A DNA stretch of 26,551 bases. It comes from Ophiothrix spiculata. Taxonomy: Eukaryota; Echinodermata; Ophiuroidea; Amphilepidida; Ophiotrichidae. A program made the position numbers and the translations under genes. The DNA lies in the NCBI GenBank assembly GCA_000969725.1, contig JXSR01S032447.1; one strand, given 5' to 3'. The notes beneath the pieces were generated by a model, which saw only the letters and a list, made by a program, of their open reading frames with translations, was not told the origin of the DNA and searched no databases. Of this stretch, positions 9,149 through 17,985 are shown in pieces; positions within the stretch are counted from its first letter, which is position 1, and every line of letters starts with the position of its first letter.

Positions 9149-9411
9149 TGAGATTTTGCATTACAGATAAATATATTTTCCTCGGTCAATAATGTATAAA
9201 AGTCTTAGTTGAATCGTTAATTTTGAATTGAATAATGCTACAAAGGCCCTTTTATGCAAAACATTTTAGAATTGACATCCGAGATTATTGTTTCTTCTCG
9301 TTTCCCACCGCTTTGATTTGATACTCCCTTGCAATTAGTTTTAAATTGTTAATGTTCGGCATAGCAAGCCATGGATATCACTTTCTTTTTCTGAGCTTAG
9401 TCCAATGTTTA
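9149..9411. other. AT-rich stretch, nothing recognised
   Basis: No coding frame, palindrome or repeat was found between the MITE and the tRNA-like SINE head downstream. Confidence 0.4.
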
Positions 9412-9680
9412 ATACGGCCGACGTGGCAAGTGGTTATAGAGCATCGGTTTCACAATCCATGACCGTGGGTTCGAAATCCCAGTGTCTATTGTCTATCGGA
9501 ATCTCCGGCCTCGAATCCCGTAAGGTGGCCGTTAAACCTATGGTGTAAATGTATACAAATTATATTTGCTCGTCTCGTCAAAGTTGGTGTGGTGCCTCTC
9601 ATGGAGAGACCAACAACGACATAAAGATACGTAGTTACAAGGTTCATTTGCCGATACCTGTTTGGCAAAGCAATCAAGTC
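9412..9680 (+). repeat. tRNA-derived SINE-like sequence, degraded
   Basis: Box A-like TGGCAAGTGG at 9424-9433 and a box B with one extra base (GGTTCGAAATCC, 9468-9479) are spaced as in a tRNA. A second partial box-B-like CTCGAATCCCG lies near 9510. The 3' limit is not resolved. It lies about 160 bp beyond the 3' end of the kinase gene on the opposite strand. Confidence 0.5.
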
Positions 9681-9838
9681 AATTCGAAATTAAGAAAGGA
9701 TTAACTGGTTAACAGGAATAACCAATTTAAGATATTTTAGTTCTTTCACCATGCACCGTAGAGAAGGGAAACATATTATAAAGCATTTCTGCATACATGT
9801 AGAAAGGTTTCTCATAATATATAGAAAACCTGTTAGTG

Positions 9839-11092
9839 TTACTGTTTACCACTAGCACTCATCATCGACGTAAACTGAAGCCAACCAATAGCAAACTGGG
9901 CCGCGTCAGAAACAGTAAAATTTTCTCCTTTTAGAAGTCGATCTATACCAGCTAAAACAGGCAAGATCCACGTCTCAATTTTTTGTCGCTCTGCCTTGGC
10001 TGTCGAATATTTGCAAGCCAAAATGTACAAAGCGAGAATCTTTCCTTTCAAACGGGCTAAATCCGCTTTGCTGAATTGCGAAGCAATGGCTCTGCCCAAT
10101 TCCGCTGCAGCCTCTAATTTCGACTGAGAAGGCTTTGGTTTTGTTGACTTCACAGTGGTGGTGAACCGAGCAAGAAGCTGTTGGTCAGCCGTTTCCGCGT
10201 TCTCGTCGCCTGTCTTTACCCCAGGGCTCGCTCCGGTGACGTTGAGCTTCAAATTATCTGGTGTCAATGAAGAGAGCGCCTTGACAACAGCTGATGCCGA
10301 AAGACGTTGAGAAGCATTTCTTTCAATCATGTTATCAAGGAGCTGGCGTGCTGAGGCGTTTGAAAGTGCTTGTTCGGGCACTTTGATCTGTACGCGGGGA
10401 TTCTTTGCCAGGACTTCGCAATATGGAACTATAAACCCATCTGAGGTTCGTGTGCAAGATACCAGATAGCGACCGGTTGATCCACATGATACACTGCTTT
10501 CGAATATCATGGCGCGAAATATAACACCCATGGAGAAGATATCCGCTTTCACTGTGTAGTTGCTTTCCAGGACTTCTGGAGCGACGAAAAAGGCAGTTCC
10601 TGCACATGTTGACATGTATTGGCCCGTCATTTGGTCGCCACATTGCAGCTTTGCTAATCCGAAATCAGTTAGCTTGGCCATAGGTTTCCGAGTTGAATCA
10701 AAACTTATCAGCACATTTTCTGGTTTTAAATCGCGATGCGCGACTCCCTTTTCATGAAGAAAGGCAACAGCGTTCGCCATTTGGGTCATCAAGAGATATT
10801 TAGTCGAAGGGTTTGGTTTAGCCGCCCAGAAGTATTTATTCAGATCGCCACCATCGCAGAATTCTGTGACAAGCCATAAGGATCCTCCCGATATGTAATA
10901 TGAATCAATTTTGACAACATTTACGTGACCCTTGACTTTCTGAAGAGTCTCCACTTCATTCAGAGCAGCTTCATCAATCTTCTTGATTCTCTTCAAAGCA
11001 ACAACCTTTTTAGTTTCTTTGTCAACGGCTTGATAAACTTCTCCAAAACCTCCTTCGCCTATCATTTTTCCTTTTTCGTATCTTTCCGCCAT
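9839..11092 (-). CDS. Serine/threonine protein kinase, STK35/PDIK1L-like, intronless
   Basis: Predicted protein-serine/threonine kinase of 417 residues in a single uninterrupted exon. All catalytic hallmarks are present: glycine loop GEGGFGEVY (12-20), VALK lysine K34, helix-C glutamate E46, catalytic loop HRDLKPEN (119-126; D121, N126), DFG (143-145), APE (171-173), D184 in the F helix and the subdomain XI arginine R263. The domain spans about residues 5-276. The segment FIVPYCEVLAKNPRVQI (220-236) after a short insert resembles the matching part of vertebrate STK35 and PDIK1L, hence the family call; this is from memory, not a search. Residues 277-417 are a low-similarity extension, probably helical from about 320, and could bind a partner. 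The start has a strong context (A at -3, G at +4). No polyadenylation AATAAA was seen close to the stop. Substrate and location are unknown. Whether the lack of introns reflects retroposition cannot be told here. Confidence 0.93.
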   Translation of the reverse strand: MAERYEKGKMIGEGGFGEVYQAVDKETKKVVALKRIKKIDEAALNEVETLQKVKGHVNVVKIDSYYISGGSLWLVTEFCDGGDLNKYFWAAKPNPSTKYLLMTQMANAVAFLHEKGVAHRDLKPENVLISFDSTRKPMAKLTDFGLAKLQCGDQMTGQYMSTCAGTAFFVAPEVLESNYTVKADIFSMGVIFRAMIFESSVSCGSTGRYLVSCTRTSDGFIVPYCEVLAKNPRVQIKVPEQALSNASARQLLDNMIERNASQRLSASAVVKALSSLTPDNLKLNVTGASPGVKTGDENAETADQQLLARFTTTVKSTKPKPSQSKLEAAAELGRAIASQFSKADLARLKGKILALYILACKYSTAKAERQKIETWILPVLAGIDRLLKGENFTVSDAAQFAIGWLQFTSMMSASGKQ

Positions 11093-11234
11093 GATGTTGT
11101 CACTTATTAGTTTAATATTCCTCTTTTTATTTACTGTTCCTTAAAAGTAAAGATCTATGTATAAAGTAGTTAGCTAACCTCCAAGTTCTTTCATTGAATT
11201 TGTAATTTGAATTAATTATCAAAATGTTGGCTTG

Positions 11235-11267
11235 ATTGGTTTTTTAATATAAATTACGCATGCGCAA
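11235..11267 (-). promoter_or_regulatory. Candidate proximal promoter of the kinase gene: CCAAT box and NRF1-like site
   Basis: On the minus strand, TTGCGCATGCGT (11256-11267) closely resembles the palindromic NRF1 site, followed by ACCAAT (11235-11240), about 145 bp before the ATG. A TTATATAA-like stretch lies just upstream (11267-11274). These are motif matches only. No transcription start is established. Confidence 0.4.
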
Positions 11268-11807
11268 TTATATAAGAACTCAAATGGAATTCATTTTGAG
11301 ATTACAATATTTATTATAAATTATTATAAAAGTAAAGGGATCCGCTCAACAATTTATCTATCATCAGTAAACATACATAATTATTATCATACATTTATCA
11401 TGATTTATCATGATTTATCAGACGTGTACTATGATGCACTTTTGCCTAAAAGCCTAGTAAAACGAAAAAATCAGGACACAGCACAGCCTGAGAATAAAAA
11501 TGGGGTCATCGATATAGATACTTTTATACTGGGATGCCAATGAGACTAAAAACTACTTAATTTCACTAGTTCAAGTTCAGTTATAATTTGTAGAGACAAA
11601 ACTAGGAGGTTCGAACCCACAATAGGAGAATCAGGGAAGGCGTCAATTCTTCGTGTGTAAATTTGTAAATCAGCATGCAGTACAGCAGCGTCACAAATTA
11701 ACAACCTATACAACGGAATCCACTGAAAGTTATATACGTCGTGTTAGTGCTGGCTTAATTTTTGAATAATTAGCCTAACACATGCTATCAGGATCAATTC
11801 TCTGTCA
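11268..11807. other. Intergenic stretch upstream of the kinase, no gene seen
   Basis: AT-rich, with a short tandem of ATTTATCATG at 11394-11420. No coding frame, tRNA or larger repeat is supported. Confidence 0.4.
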
Positions 11808-11930
11808 GTCTGTCGATATACATCGATCGATGCCCATCAACACGCAGTCTTTAACACGCGCTATTCCTTATGCGTTGTGCGTGTAAAGACTGCGCGTCGA
11901 TGGGCATCGATCGATGCATATCGTCAAGAC
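11808..11930. repeat. Strong hairpin, ~44-bp arms with CpG-rich loop
   Basis: The left arm (about 11815-11857) and the right arm (about 11880-11923) are near-perfect reverse complements sharing CATCGATCGATGCCCATC and GCAGTCTTTA. The loop is about 22 bases. Weaker pairing continues to GTC/GAC at the ends. It is probably a palindromic MITE remnant. Confidence 0.8.
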
Positions 11931-12067
11931 TCTGAATAAACCAATAGTCGGATTTATTTCCCCGGCAACCGTTCCACACTATTCTTGTGGCTCATGGTAT
12001 CAATTTGAATTACCTGCACTTACTAGTGTTGGCAATAATCCAAGGTCAGGTGCAATATTACTTGTCC

Positions 12068-12240
12068 AGCAAAGCCAGTGGCGTAACTAGACTTTTTGAA
12101 ATGAGGGGGCGAGAAGGGGCAGACATGTTTCCAATGGGGGCGAGAACAAAGCCAAATTAGGTGTTCTCCATAGACCCGTGTACAAAGCCAAATTTCATTT
12201 GGGGGGGGGGGCAAGAGGGGGAGTAGTAAGGTGGGGGATT
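12068..12240. repeat. G-rich repeat-like stretch beginning CAGTGGCGTAACTAG
   Basis: The opening motif resembles the ends of widespread metazoan interspersed repeats. A 13-bp direct repeat, ACAAAGCCAAATT, occurs at about 12146 and 12181, and there are several G runs. The full element and its other end could not be defined. Confidence 0.35.
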
Positions 12241-12790
12241 TCGGAGGATTTGACCTTTGACCTCAAATTGGCGGAACTTCCGGTTTGAGGCATGATGGGT
12301 AAAATTCAAAATGGCGGATGGCGGGAAATTCATTTTTTTTATCGATTTTTTTTTTATTTTATTCGATTCTATTGATTTTTATCGATTTTATTGATTTTCA
12401 GTAATTTTATGGATTTTTATGGATTTTAACCTATTTTGGGTCGTTTTTATGACGTTTTTATGCGTTTTGAGCATAATTTTCGTTAGTTTAACTGGTTTTA
12501 GGGTATTTTAAGCCGTTAATTTATCTCAGTTTGGGGACACTTTGGGGATATTTGAATAAAACTGATTATGTGTTGCTAGATGTTTGTACTTTTTATGGTA
12601 AAAATAGGACAGACATGATATATTTTGGGCTAAATATTTAATTTCTGCGAAATTTGAGGTATTTTTAGCAAGCTTTGGGTAAATTGAATAAAATATTAAT
12701 TATTTTGGATAAATGTTTGGTTTTTATGAATTTTGGGGGTATTTTGGGTTACTGTAGGTGAAAATGAGTAAAATAGAGTATAATTTAGTA
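12241..12790. other. AT-rich stretch with degenerate GATTTTTAT repeats
   Basis: Positions 12330-12425 are a T-rich tract made of loose ATCGATTTT/TGGATTTTTAT units. The rest has no coding frame. Nothing else is recognised. Confidence 0.45.
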
Positions 12791-12792
12791 AT

Positions 12793-12868
12793 GGCTTCGA
12801 CGTGCAGTGATTCGAACACGCAACCTTCTGATCTGGAGTCAGGCGCGCTGCCATTGCGCCACGAAACC
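12793..12868 (-). tRNA. tRNA-Trp (CCA)-like gene, T arm disrupted by 5-nt insertion
   Basis: On the minus strand the D arm, anticodon arm (CTGACTCCAGATCAG, anticodon CCA) and variable loop match the metazoan nuclear tRNA-Trp pattern. The 7-bp acceptor stem pairs fully with one G-T wobble (GGTTTCG with CGAAGCC). It is 76 nt without the discriminator, 5 more than usual. The extra bases, reading CACTG before CACGT, sit between the T loop and the 3' T-stem strand, so the T loop would be 12 nt. That makes it a likely pseudogene, although the rest is intact. Confidence 0.75.
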
Positions 12869-12901
12869 TTTAAGAACGTTTTAAGATAAAAGAAAGGGAA
12901 A

Positions 12902-12975
12902 TCCCCAAACGTTGATTCGAACCACGAACCTTTCGAACTACAGTCGAACGCTCTACCAATTAAGCTATTTTGGGG
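12902..12975 (-). tRNA. tRNA-Tyr (GTA)-like gene without an intron
   Basis: On the minus strand: acceptor CCCCAAA pairs with TTTGGGG, the discriminator is A, the D arm is GCTT...GAGC, the anticodon arm TTCGA-CTGTAGT-TCGAA has anticodon GTA, and the T arm CGTGG-TTCGAAT-CAACG has one mismatch. One extra base lies between acceptor and D stems. A TTTCTTTT tract downstream (about 12888-12895) could end Pol III transcription. Nuclear tRNA-Tyr genes of animals normally carry an intron after position 37; none is present. It may be a retro-derived copy or pseudogene. It lies 33 bp upstream of the tRNA-Trp-like gene on the same strand. Confidence 0.7.
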
Positions 12976-13095
12976 CGACAAAATAAATAAGCAACAAGCA
13001 CGACAAATGACTTTTTCTCGGAGTACTTTTGTTGATTCTCACAAGAACCGGACGGTATCTGTAAAACCCTAGAAAAGGGTGTACGGACGGCGTAA

Positions 13096-13575
13096 CTAAA
13101 CCGACAATCGAGAAGGGTGTCCATACGGCACAAAGGGTAATTTCTTGGCTTTGTTCTCCTCCATCTCTTCCACATCATCGGCGCCATCCTCATCCTCTTC
13201 ATCCGCTTCGTAGATGAATAAGCCATCAAATGTACGGATATGTTTGGCTATGATCCTCTTGATCGCTATAGGGTCAACGGCCACTTTCTTCAGATCGGTC
13301 CAAATATCATCGTGCTCTTCGACATCGTCTAGGTGAATCTGACACCACAGAAAATCGACGTACAGGTCAACAAAACGCTTCTTAACTTTCCAGGTAGACC
13401 TCTCGTGAGCCTTCTTCTTAGCTTCCGCCTCAGCCATGCCTTTGCTGACGTATTTTTCGTATTTTCCATTTCTATATTCCTCGGTGTCATTCATAGCTTC
13501 TTCTAACCATTGTTGGTAGGCTGGGTTATTGATTGGGTCTTCATCATTTTCTTCCTCCTCTCCCTCCTCCTCCTC

Positions 13576-13625
<50 letters not shown>

Positions 13626-14318
13626 CTCTTCCTCGTTACCATCGCTATCAGCTTCCTCTTCCTCGGATTCGCTATCACTTTGCCCTTCCTCGGGCTCTCC
13701 GTACGCGAATAAATCATCTAGATTGTGCAGTTGTTTAGCCACGATTCTCCTGATGGCTTTTCGATCGAAGTCCATTTTTTTTCTTGCCGCCGTCTATTTT
13801 CTCCATGATTTCACAAAAAAGTCCTGCGGATGCAAAGCCCAGGTGTCATCTAGGTGTTTCTCATACAACAAATGATCGGCGTACCTGTCGATGAAGAGAT
13901 CCTTGACTTTCCAGAAAACTTTTTCGTGAGCCTTTTCCTTGGCTTCCTGTTCATCCATGCCCTCTCTGACGTATTTGTCGATTTTTTTCTTTTCTCGAAT
14001 CTTCGGTATCGATCATAGCGGCCTTGAGCCAGGATTGGTAAGCCGGATTGTCATTCACAACTTGAAGTTCATCACTGGCCTTTTTACTTTCGTCGTCCTT
14101 TTCAGACTTTTCGTCGTCGTCGTCCTCCTCCGTCTCTTCCACGTTACTCTCTCGATCCATTTTTTCTTCTTTTTCGGATTTAGGATCATCGATACGTTCA
14201 TCGTCATCGTCTCGCTCATTGCTGACGTCCATGGTGCTGTGGGTTTTTTCAAATGTCTCTGTAGATTGAAGCGCCTATTAAACATCTTGTCGCACCGGGA
14301 ACACGCGTGACGAGGCAT
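13096..14318 (-). pseudogene. Frame-broken gene: C2H2 finger, acidic linker, duplicated helical domain
   Basis: Unrecognised protein, about 400 codons if its pieces are read in order on the minus strand. It opens (14318) with one C2H2 finger: CSRC, twelve residues, H, and a second histidine in the adjacent frame. An Asp/Glu/Lys-rich linker follows, then a ~100-residue domain starting NPAYQSWLKAAM with an EAKEKAHEKV...WKVKDLF helix and FDRKAIRRIVAK near its end, then a long Glu tract, then a second copy of the domain (NPAYQQWLEEAM...AEAKKKAHERSTWKVKKRF...IAIKRIIAKHI) ending at the stop at 13096. The reading frame changes at a T6 run (14244-14249), a T7 run (13982-13988), an A6 run (13815-13820, a 4-nt loss relative to the inverted copy), a T8 run (13775-13782) and within the Glu tract. 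Codon-level conservation between the domain copies shows it once coded for protein. A Polinton- or virus-derived origin is a guess only. Confidence 0.65.
13546..13645. repeat. TCC-rich microsatellite encoding the Glu tract on the minus strand
   Basis: Imperfect repeats of a 12-base CTCTTCCTCCTC-type unit. Read on the minus strand they give poly-Glu. The plus-strand poly-Ser and poly-Pro frames across it are artefacts of the repeat. Slippage here could account for one of the frame changes in the overlapping gene. Confidence 0.9.
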
Positions 14319-14389
14319 ACTGGAGGAGATAATGTATTACTCTTCTTTATTCGTCAACCGCCAAGGTTAAAATGAGAAAATATCGATGC

Positions 14390-14820
14390 CATGTACGGTA
14401 TTTATTACTTTTACTCCCTGCTGCTCGATGCTTGCTCCTTGCTCCTTTTTTCTCCTTTTGGCTCTTTTTTGCTACTTTTGACCTGCTCCCTGCTCCCTAT
14501 AGTCTACTCCTTGCTCCTTTTTGCTTCTTTTAGTCTGGTCCTTGCTCCTTACAGTGTGCTCCTTGCTCCTTTTTACTCTTTATTCGCTCATTTTTACTCT
14601 TTATTTGCTTTTTTTACTCTTTATTTGCTCGTTTTACTCTTTTTTACTCCTTTTCTGTTCTTTTCGACTCATTTTGCTCTTTTTTTTATTCTTTATTTAC
14701 TCTATTTTACTCCTTTTCTGCTCTTTTTGACTCAAATCGTCTCTTTTCTGTTTTTCTTCTTCCTCCTCCTTCCCCTCCTCCTCCTCCTTCTCTTCTTCTT
14801 CCTCCTCTCTCTTTCTTGAG
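14390..14820 (+). repeat. 430-bp pyrimidine-rich tract
   Basis: Almost pure T and C on the plus strand, with recurring CTCCTTGCTCC and TTTTACTCTTTATTTGCTC units in the first part and CTCCTCCTTC at the end. Leu/Phe-rich open frames through it are compositional. It separates the two inverted copies of the helical-domain gene. Confidence 0.85.
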
Positions 14821-14841
14821 GCTTGAACCCATCACCCTTGC

Positions 14842-15114
14842 TTCAAATTCGACAAATACGTCAAAGAGGACATGGATGAACAGGAAGCCAAGGAAAAGGC
14901 TCACGAAAAAGTTTTGTGGAAAGTCAAGGATCTCTTCATCGACAGGTACGCCATTCATTTGTTGTTTGAGAAACACCTAGATGACACCTGGGCTTTGCAT
15001 CCGCAGGACTTAAGTTTTTGTGAAATCATGGAGAAAATAGACGGCGGCAAGGAGAAAATGGGCTTCGATCGAAAAGCCATCAGGAGAATCGTGGCTAAAC
15101 ACATGAAAAATTAG
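14842..15114 (+). CDS. Partial copy of the helical-domain protein, inverted relative to the gene at 13096-14318
   Basis: Unrecognised. The open frame (ATG at 14872, stop TAG at 15112-15114, 80 residues; in-frame homology begins about ten codons earlier) is about 95% identical over its first ~160 bp to the minus-strand segment near 13820-13985, but in opposite orientation. It contains EAKEKAHEKV, KVKDLFIDRYA, EKHLDDTWALHPQD and FDRKAIRRIVAKHMKN, a complete version of the domain. It has no finger or acidic tract. Where the minus copy has a 4-nt loss and a 1-nt gain, this copy is in frame. There is no convincing start upstream, since the tract before it is pyrimidine repeat. It may be a truncated gene fragment rather than an expressed gene. 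Confidence 0.45.
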   Translation, partial: FKFDKYVKEDMDEQEAKEKAHEKVLWKVKDLFIDRYAIHLLFEKHLDDTWALHPQDLSFCEIMEKIDGGKEKMGFDRKAIRRIVAKHMKN

Positions 15115-15120
15115 TTCGAG

Positions 15121-15166
15121 TTTTGCGCTAACGCGCAAAAACCAAATGTTGGGTCCATATGGACCC
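15121..15166. repeat. Two adjacent perfect hairpins followed by a C run
   Basis: TTTTGCGCTAACGCGCAAAA (15121-15140) pairs over 8 bp with a 4-base loop. GGGTCCATATGGACCC (15151-15166) is a perfect 16-bp palindrome. An 11-base C run (15164-15174) begins inside the second. They lie immediately beyond the stop codon at 15114. Confidence 0.85.
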
Positions 15167-15223
15167 CCCCCCCCTTGTCAACTTAAGTGTTAACGTGCGT
15201 GTCATATAATCTAGTTGATTAAA

Positions 15224-15580
15224 GTCAAGTTAGCTCAATCAAGCAGTCAAGTTAGCTCAATCGGTAAGGCGCTCGCTTGCGGTGCGGAAGGTCCCGAATT
15301 CGAACCCCGCTGGTGCCAAAAAAGTTGATTGTGCTTGAAATTCCCTTGGTCAAGGAACTAACTGCTAATTGTCTCGTGGAAACCCTACGAAACTCAGGGA
15401 GTTGATCCGGCCAGCGATGGTACGTATGTGGGCTGATCAAGGTTCAGCGCCCTTAGAGGTTGTCGCAGAACCTGAAATGATGCTTGGTGTGGAATGGAGC
15501 TTACCTGGGCCACAGTGGTCAGCGAACACCTGTAAAGTGTGCAGAGGCCGAGTGCAGAACACAAGACCCCTGATATGACC
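15224..15580 (+). mobile_element. tRNA-derived SINE with duplicated box A region
   Basis: Box A TAGCTCAATCGG (15253-15264) and box B-like AATTCGAACCC (15297-15307) form a tRNA-like head, followed by a ~270-bp unique body (TTCCCTTGGTCAAGGAA near 15345; GTTGATCCGGCCAGCGATGG near 15402). A 17-bp block, GTCAAGTTAGCTCAATC, is repeated directly at about 15224 and 15246, so an extra half box A precedes the head. The 3' end is not certain. A 69-codon frame in the body is incidental. Confidence 0.65.
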
Positions 15581-17680
15581 TTTCACATTTTTGGATATAA
15601 CTCAAGAAGAATAACTTAACATTACGTAATTTTAGCCCGTACGTGGAGCACATATCCTTAAAGCTCATAATGAGATTGCAAGTTTCCTTCATGGCATAAT
15701 AGTTTTATGATTACAACCGTTAAGCCCTTTCATCTTTTGTTATGTGTTTCCGTTATGCATGATCGCAAGGGAAAGCAAAGAATTCACAGTTTAAAAAATA
15801 ATAGCGATTTCGTCACTTCGTTTTACAAATGATTGAATTTGAAGAGAGCTGAGATGTCTGGTATTTCAGGCCGATATCGGGTATTTCGGTGGTGATTCAT
15901 ATAGGGGGAATCTGAGTTTCATAAGAAATTATAAGGTATTTCATACTAATAATTTCAGGTTAAAAGAAATATACATAGAAATTACAGAGCCTGAGTAATT
16001 CCACATTGAGTATTGAGTGACACAAAATCCTGATGACATATTTTGATCAACTCTCTAAAGTAGAAAGACTTACTGTAAGTCTTAGATTTAGACTGTTATT
16101 AGTTCATGAAACTTTTCAGAGACTTTAAAATGTGCGCCGTTTTCGCAGGCAAATTTCAACAAAGAAAACACAATAATATATGTAATAGCAACTGAATGCT
16201 CCACGTAACCGTCAATCGTTCAGTATTGCAGAATAGTGACTCGAAAACTTTCAGTTTAATGCTTATATTACGCGTTTTTCGGACACTGTAAAATATTTTT
16301 ATTGCTCGATCATTATATACTTTGAAATCATCATGCTTATTTTATTTCGTCACGCTAATAAAGATTTTTGAATAAATCAGCTCTTGAGATTGATGGACTT
16401 CTGCTGTGAGCAAAAAAAATGTATATATGACCTTGAACATGTTCTACAAAGTCACAATGAAATTGCCAAAGTCAAGTCTGCGACTTATTGATATTAAAAT
16501 TGCTTATCTCACTGTATATTTCTGCCTTATTTACTCACAACACGTCGGTTAGACAGAATATCACTTTATATTCCTACCTCTCACAACATGTAATTACGGT
16601 ATATAATCTCAATTTATAAAATTGCCTAAAAAAGAAAAACTATTTTGTCCAAATGCTAGATAGGCAATAATTTTATTAGCTTGGCGATTTGAAAGATGTA
16701 AATCTCTTAATTTGTCTAGGTAACATATATATAACAGATCGTGCAAATGTTTTCAGTTGTGTAATTACTTAATTGTCGTAAAAGGTCATGAATTTCTGAA
16801 ACTATCAGATTCTTTGAAACCATTTATCTTATCAATATACCCGGGTCAATATAATCAATTTTTAAGATAATAATTATGGGAACATAATTACGCCAAGTTA
16901 AGTTTATCTTTTACCCAGGGTTGTTGCTTGTTCCAATCTGTTGATAAACATCGCGTGATGTCGCCTACTATTTGGTTAATTCATATAATATGATGTTAAC
17001 AACAGTTTATGTAAATATATTTGTCAAGTCAACCATCTTTCTAGCACACACCGTCAGGTGACGATAAAGTTTGATAAATTTCATGAGGGGTCTGCACAGA
17101 TGAATTTCACAGATAACAATATATTGTTGAATGGTCATCCTTTTTCAAACAATTAAGAGAGAAGTTTTGCTTTCACCCATCTTTATTACAATATTACATT
17201 TTCTTGACTGTCAAGTTATTCTAAGTATGGAATCTACATCACTAGCATAACCAGTGCTGTTACATACATGGTACACCGGTGCAAAGGCACCACCAACATT
17301 TCGTTTGTCGTTGTCGCGTTTGTCATGTTGTCGGTTGTTGAAAATTTGTAGGGTTGCTCTGCAAATTGTGTCATACAAAATGATGTTGATATTGTAATAA
17401 AACAAAGAAGAAATACATTTAAAGATTTAGATGTATAGTTGTATAGTTACAAAATTAGACCTGGAACGACAAAAATGATAAGAACCCTTTTGGGCTTATC
17501 AGTTTTCGAAAACTACGTTGAAAAAATGGCTGTATCTTTTGAGGCTTCAAAAATTACATTAAAAGAAAAATGTGGCTCAGGTACTTTTTGAATTCAATTA
17601 TCTAGCCAGCTGCGTGTTGAGTGTTGCAATCATTATTGAAGAAGTTCATTATCTGATGTTTTACATTATCAGATGTCCAT
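15581..17680. other. Gene-free AT-rich stretch
   Basis: About 2.1 kb with no open frame above 64 codons, no tRNA and no clear inverted-repeat element. The only candidate frame (17211-17405, minus) has no recognisable motif. Nothing is annotated here. Confidence 0.5.
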
Positions 17681-17724
17681 TTGGGATAATTACATAAATT
17701 TCTTGGGATAATTACATAAATTTC
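17681..17724 (+). repeat. Tandem 22-bp repeat, two perfect copies
   Basis: A 22-bp unit containing GGGATAATTACATAAATTTC occurs twice back to back (17681-17702 and 17703-17724) without mismatch. This is a short recent duplication. Confidence 0.9.
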
Positions 17725-17985
17725 CTGTCACGTATAGAGTAAAACATACGCCTAACGTACTACATCTCACTATTGTTTAGGTTTATACATTGTTGTTTGT
17801 CATGTGTTCGTTGGAAGTATACGTTCAATACGATTTCCATACTGTTTGTCAATCCTTGTGTAATACGTTCAATTCGTTATCCATACGGTGGTGGTCCGTT
17901 AAGTATACGTTTAGCATAAAACTTTTGTACTTTTCTAAACGGTGATGTGTGAGAAAGCCTTTCTCCCTATACTAGAGCCCAAACG
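17725..17985. other. Gene-free stretch
   Basis: Contains a loosely repeated ATACGTTCAAT.CG...CCATAC motif (near 17820 and 17866). No gene is seen. Confidence 0.4.

Noticed and set aside
13510..13875. 121-codon plus-strand frame with a long poly-Ser run
   Set aside because: It is the antisense reading of the TCC-rich microsatellite and the minus-strand domain gene. Serine content comes only from the repeat.
14391..14819. 142-codon Leu/Phe-rich frame resembling a membrane protein
   Set aside because: It lies wholly within a T/C repeat tract. Hydrophobicity is forced by composition and a second frame is equally open.
17681..17724. CRISPR-like or satellite array
   Set aside because: Only two adjacent 22-bp copies with no spacers, in a eukaryotic context. 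A simple tandem duplication.
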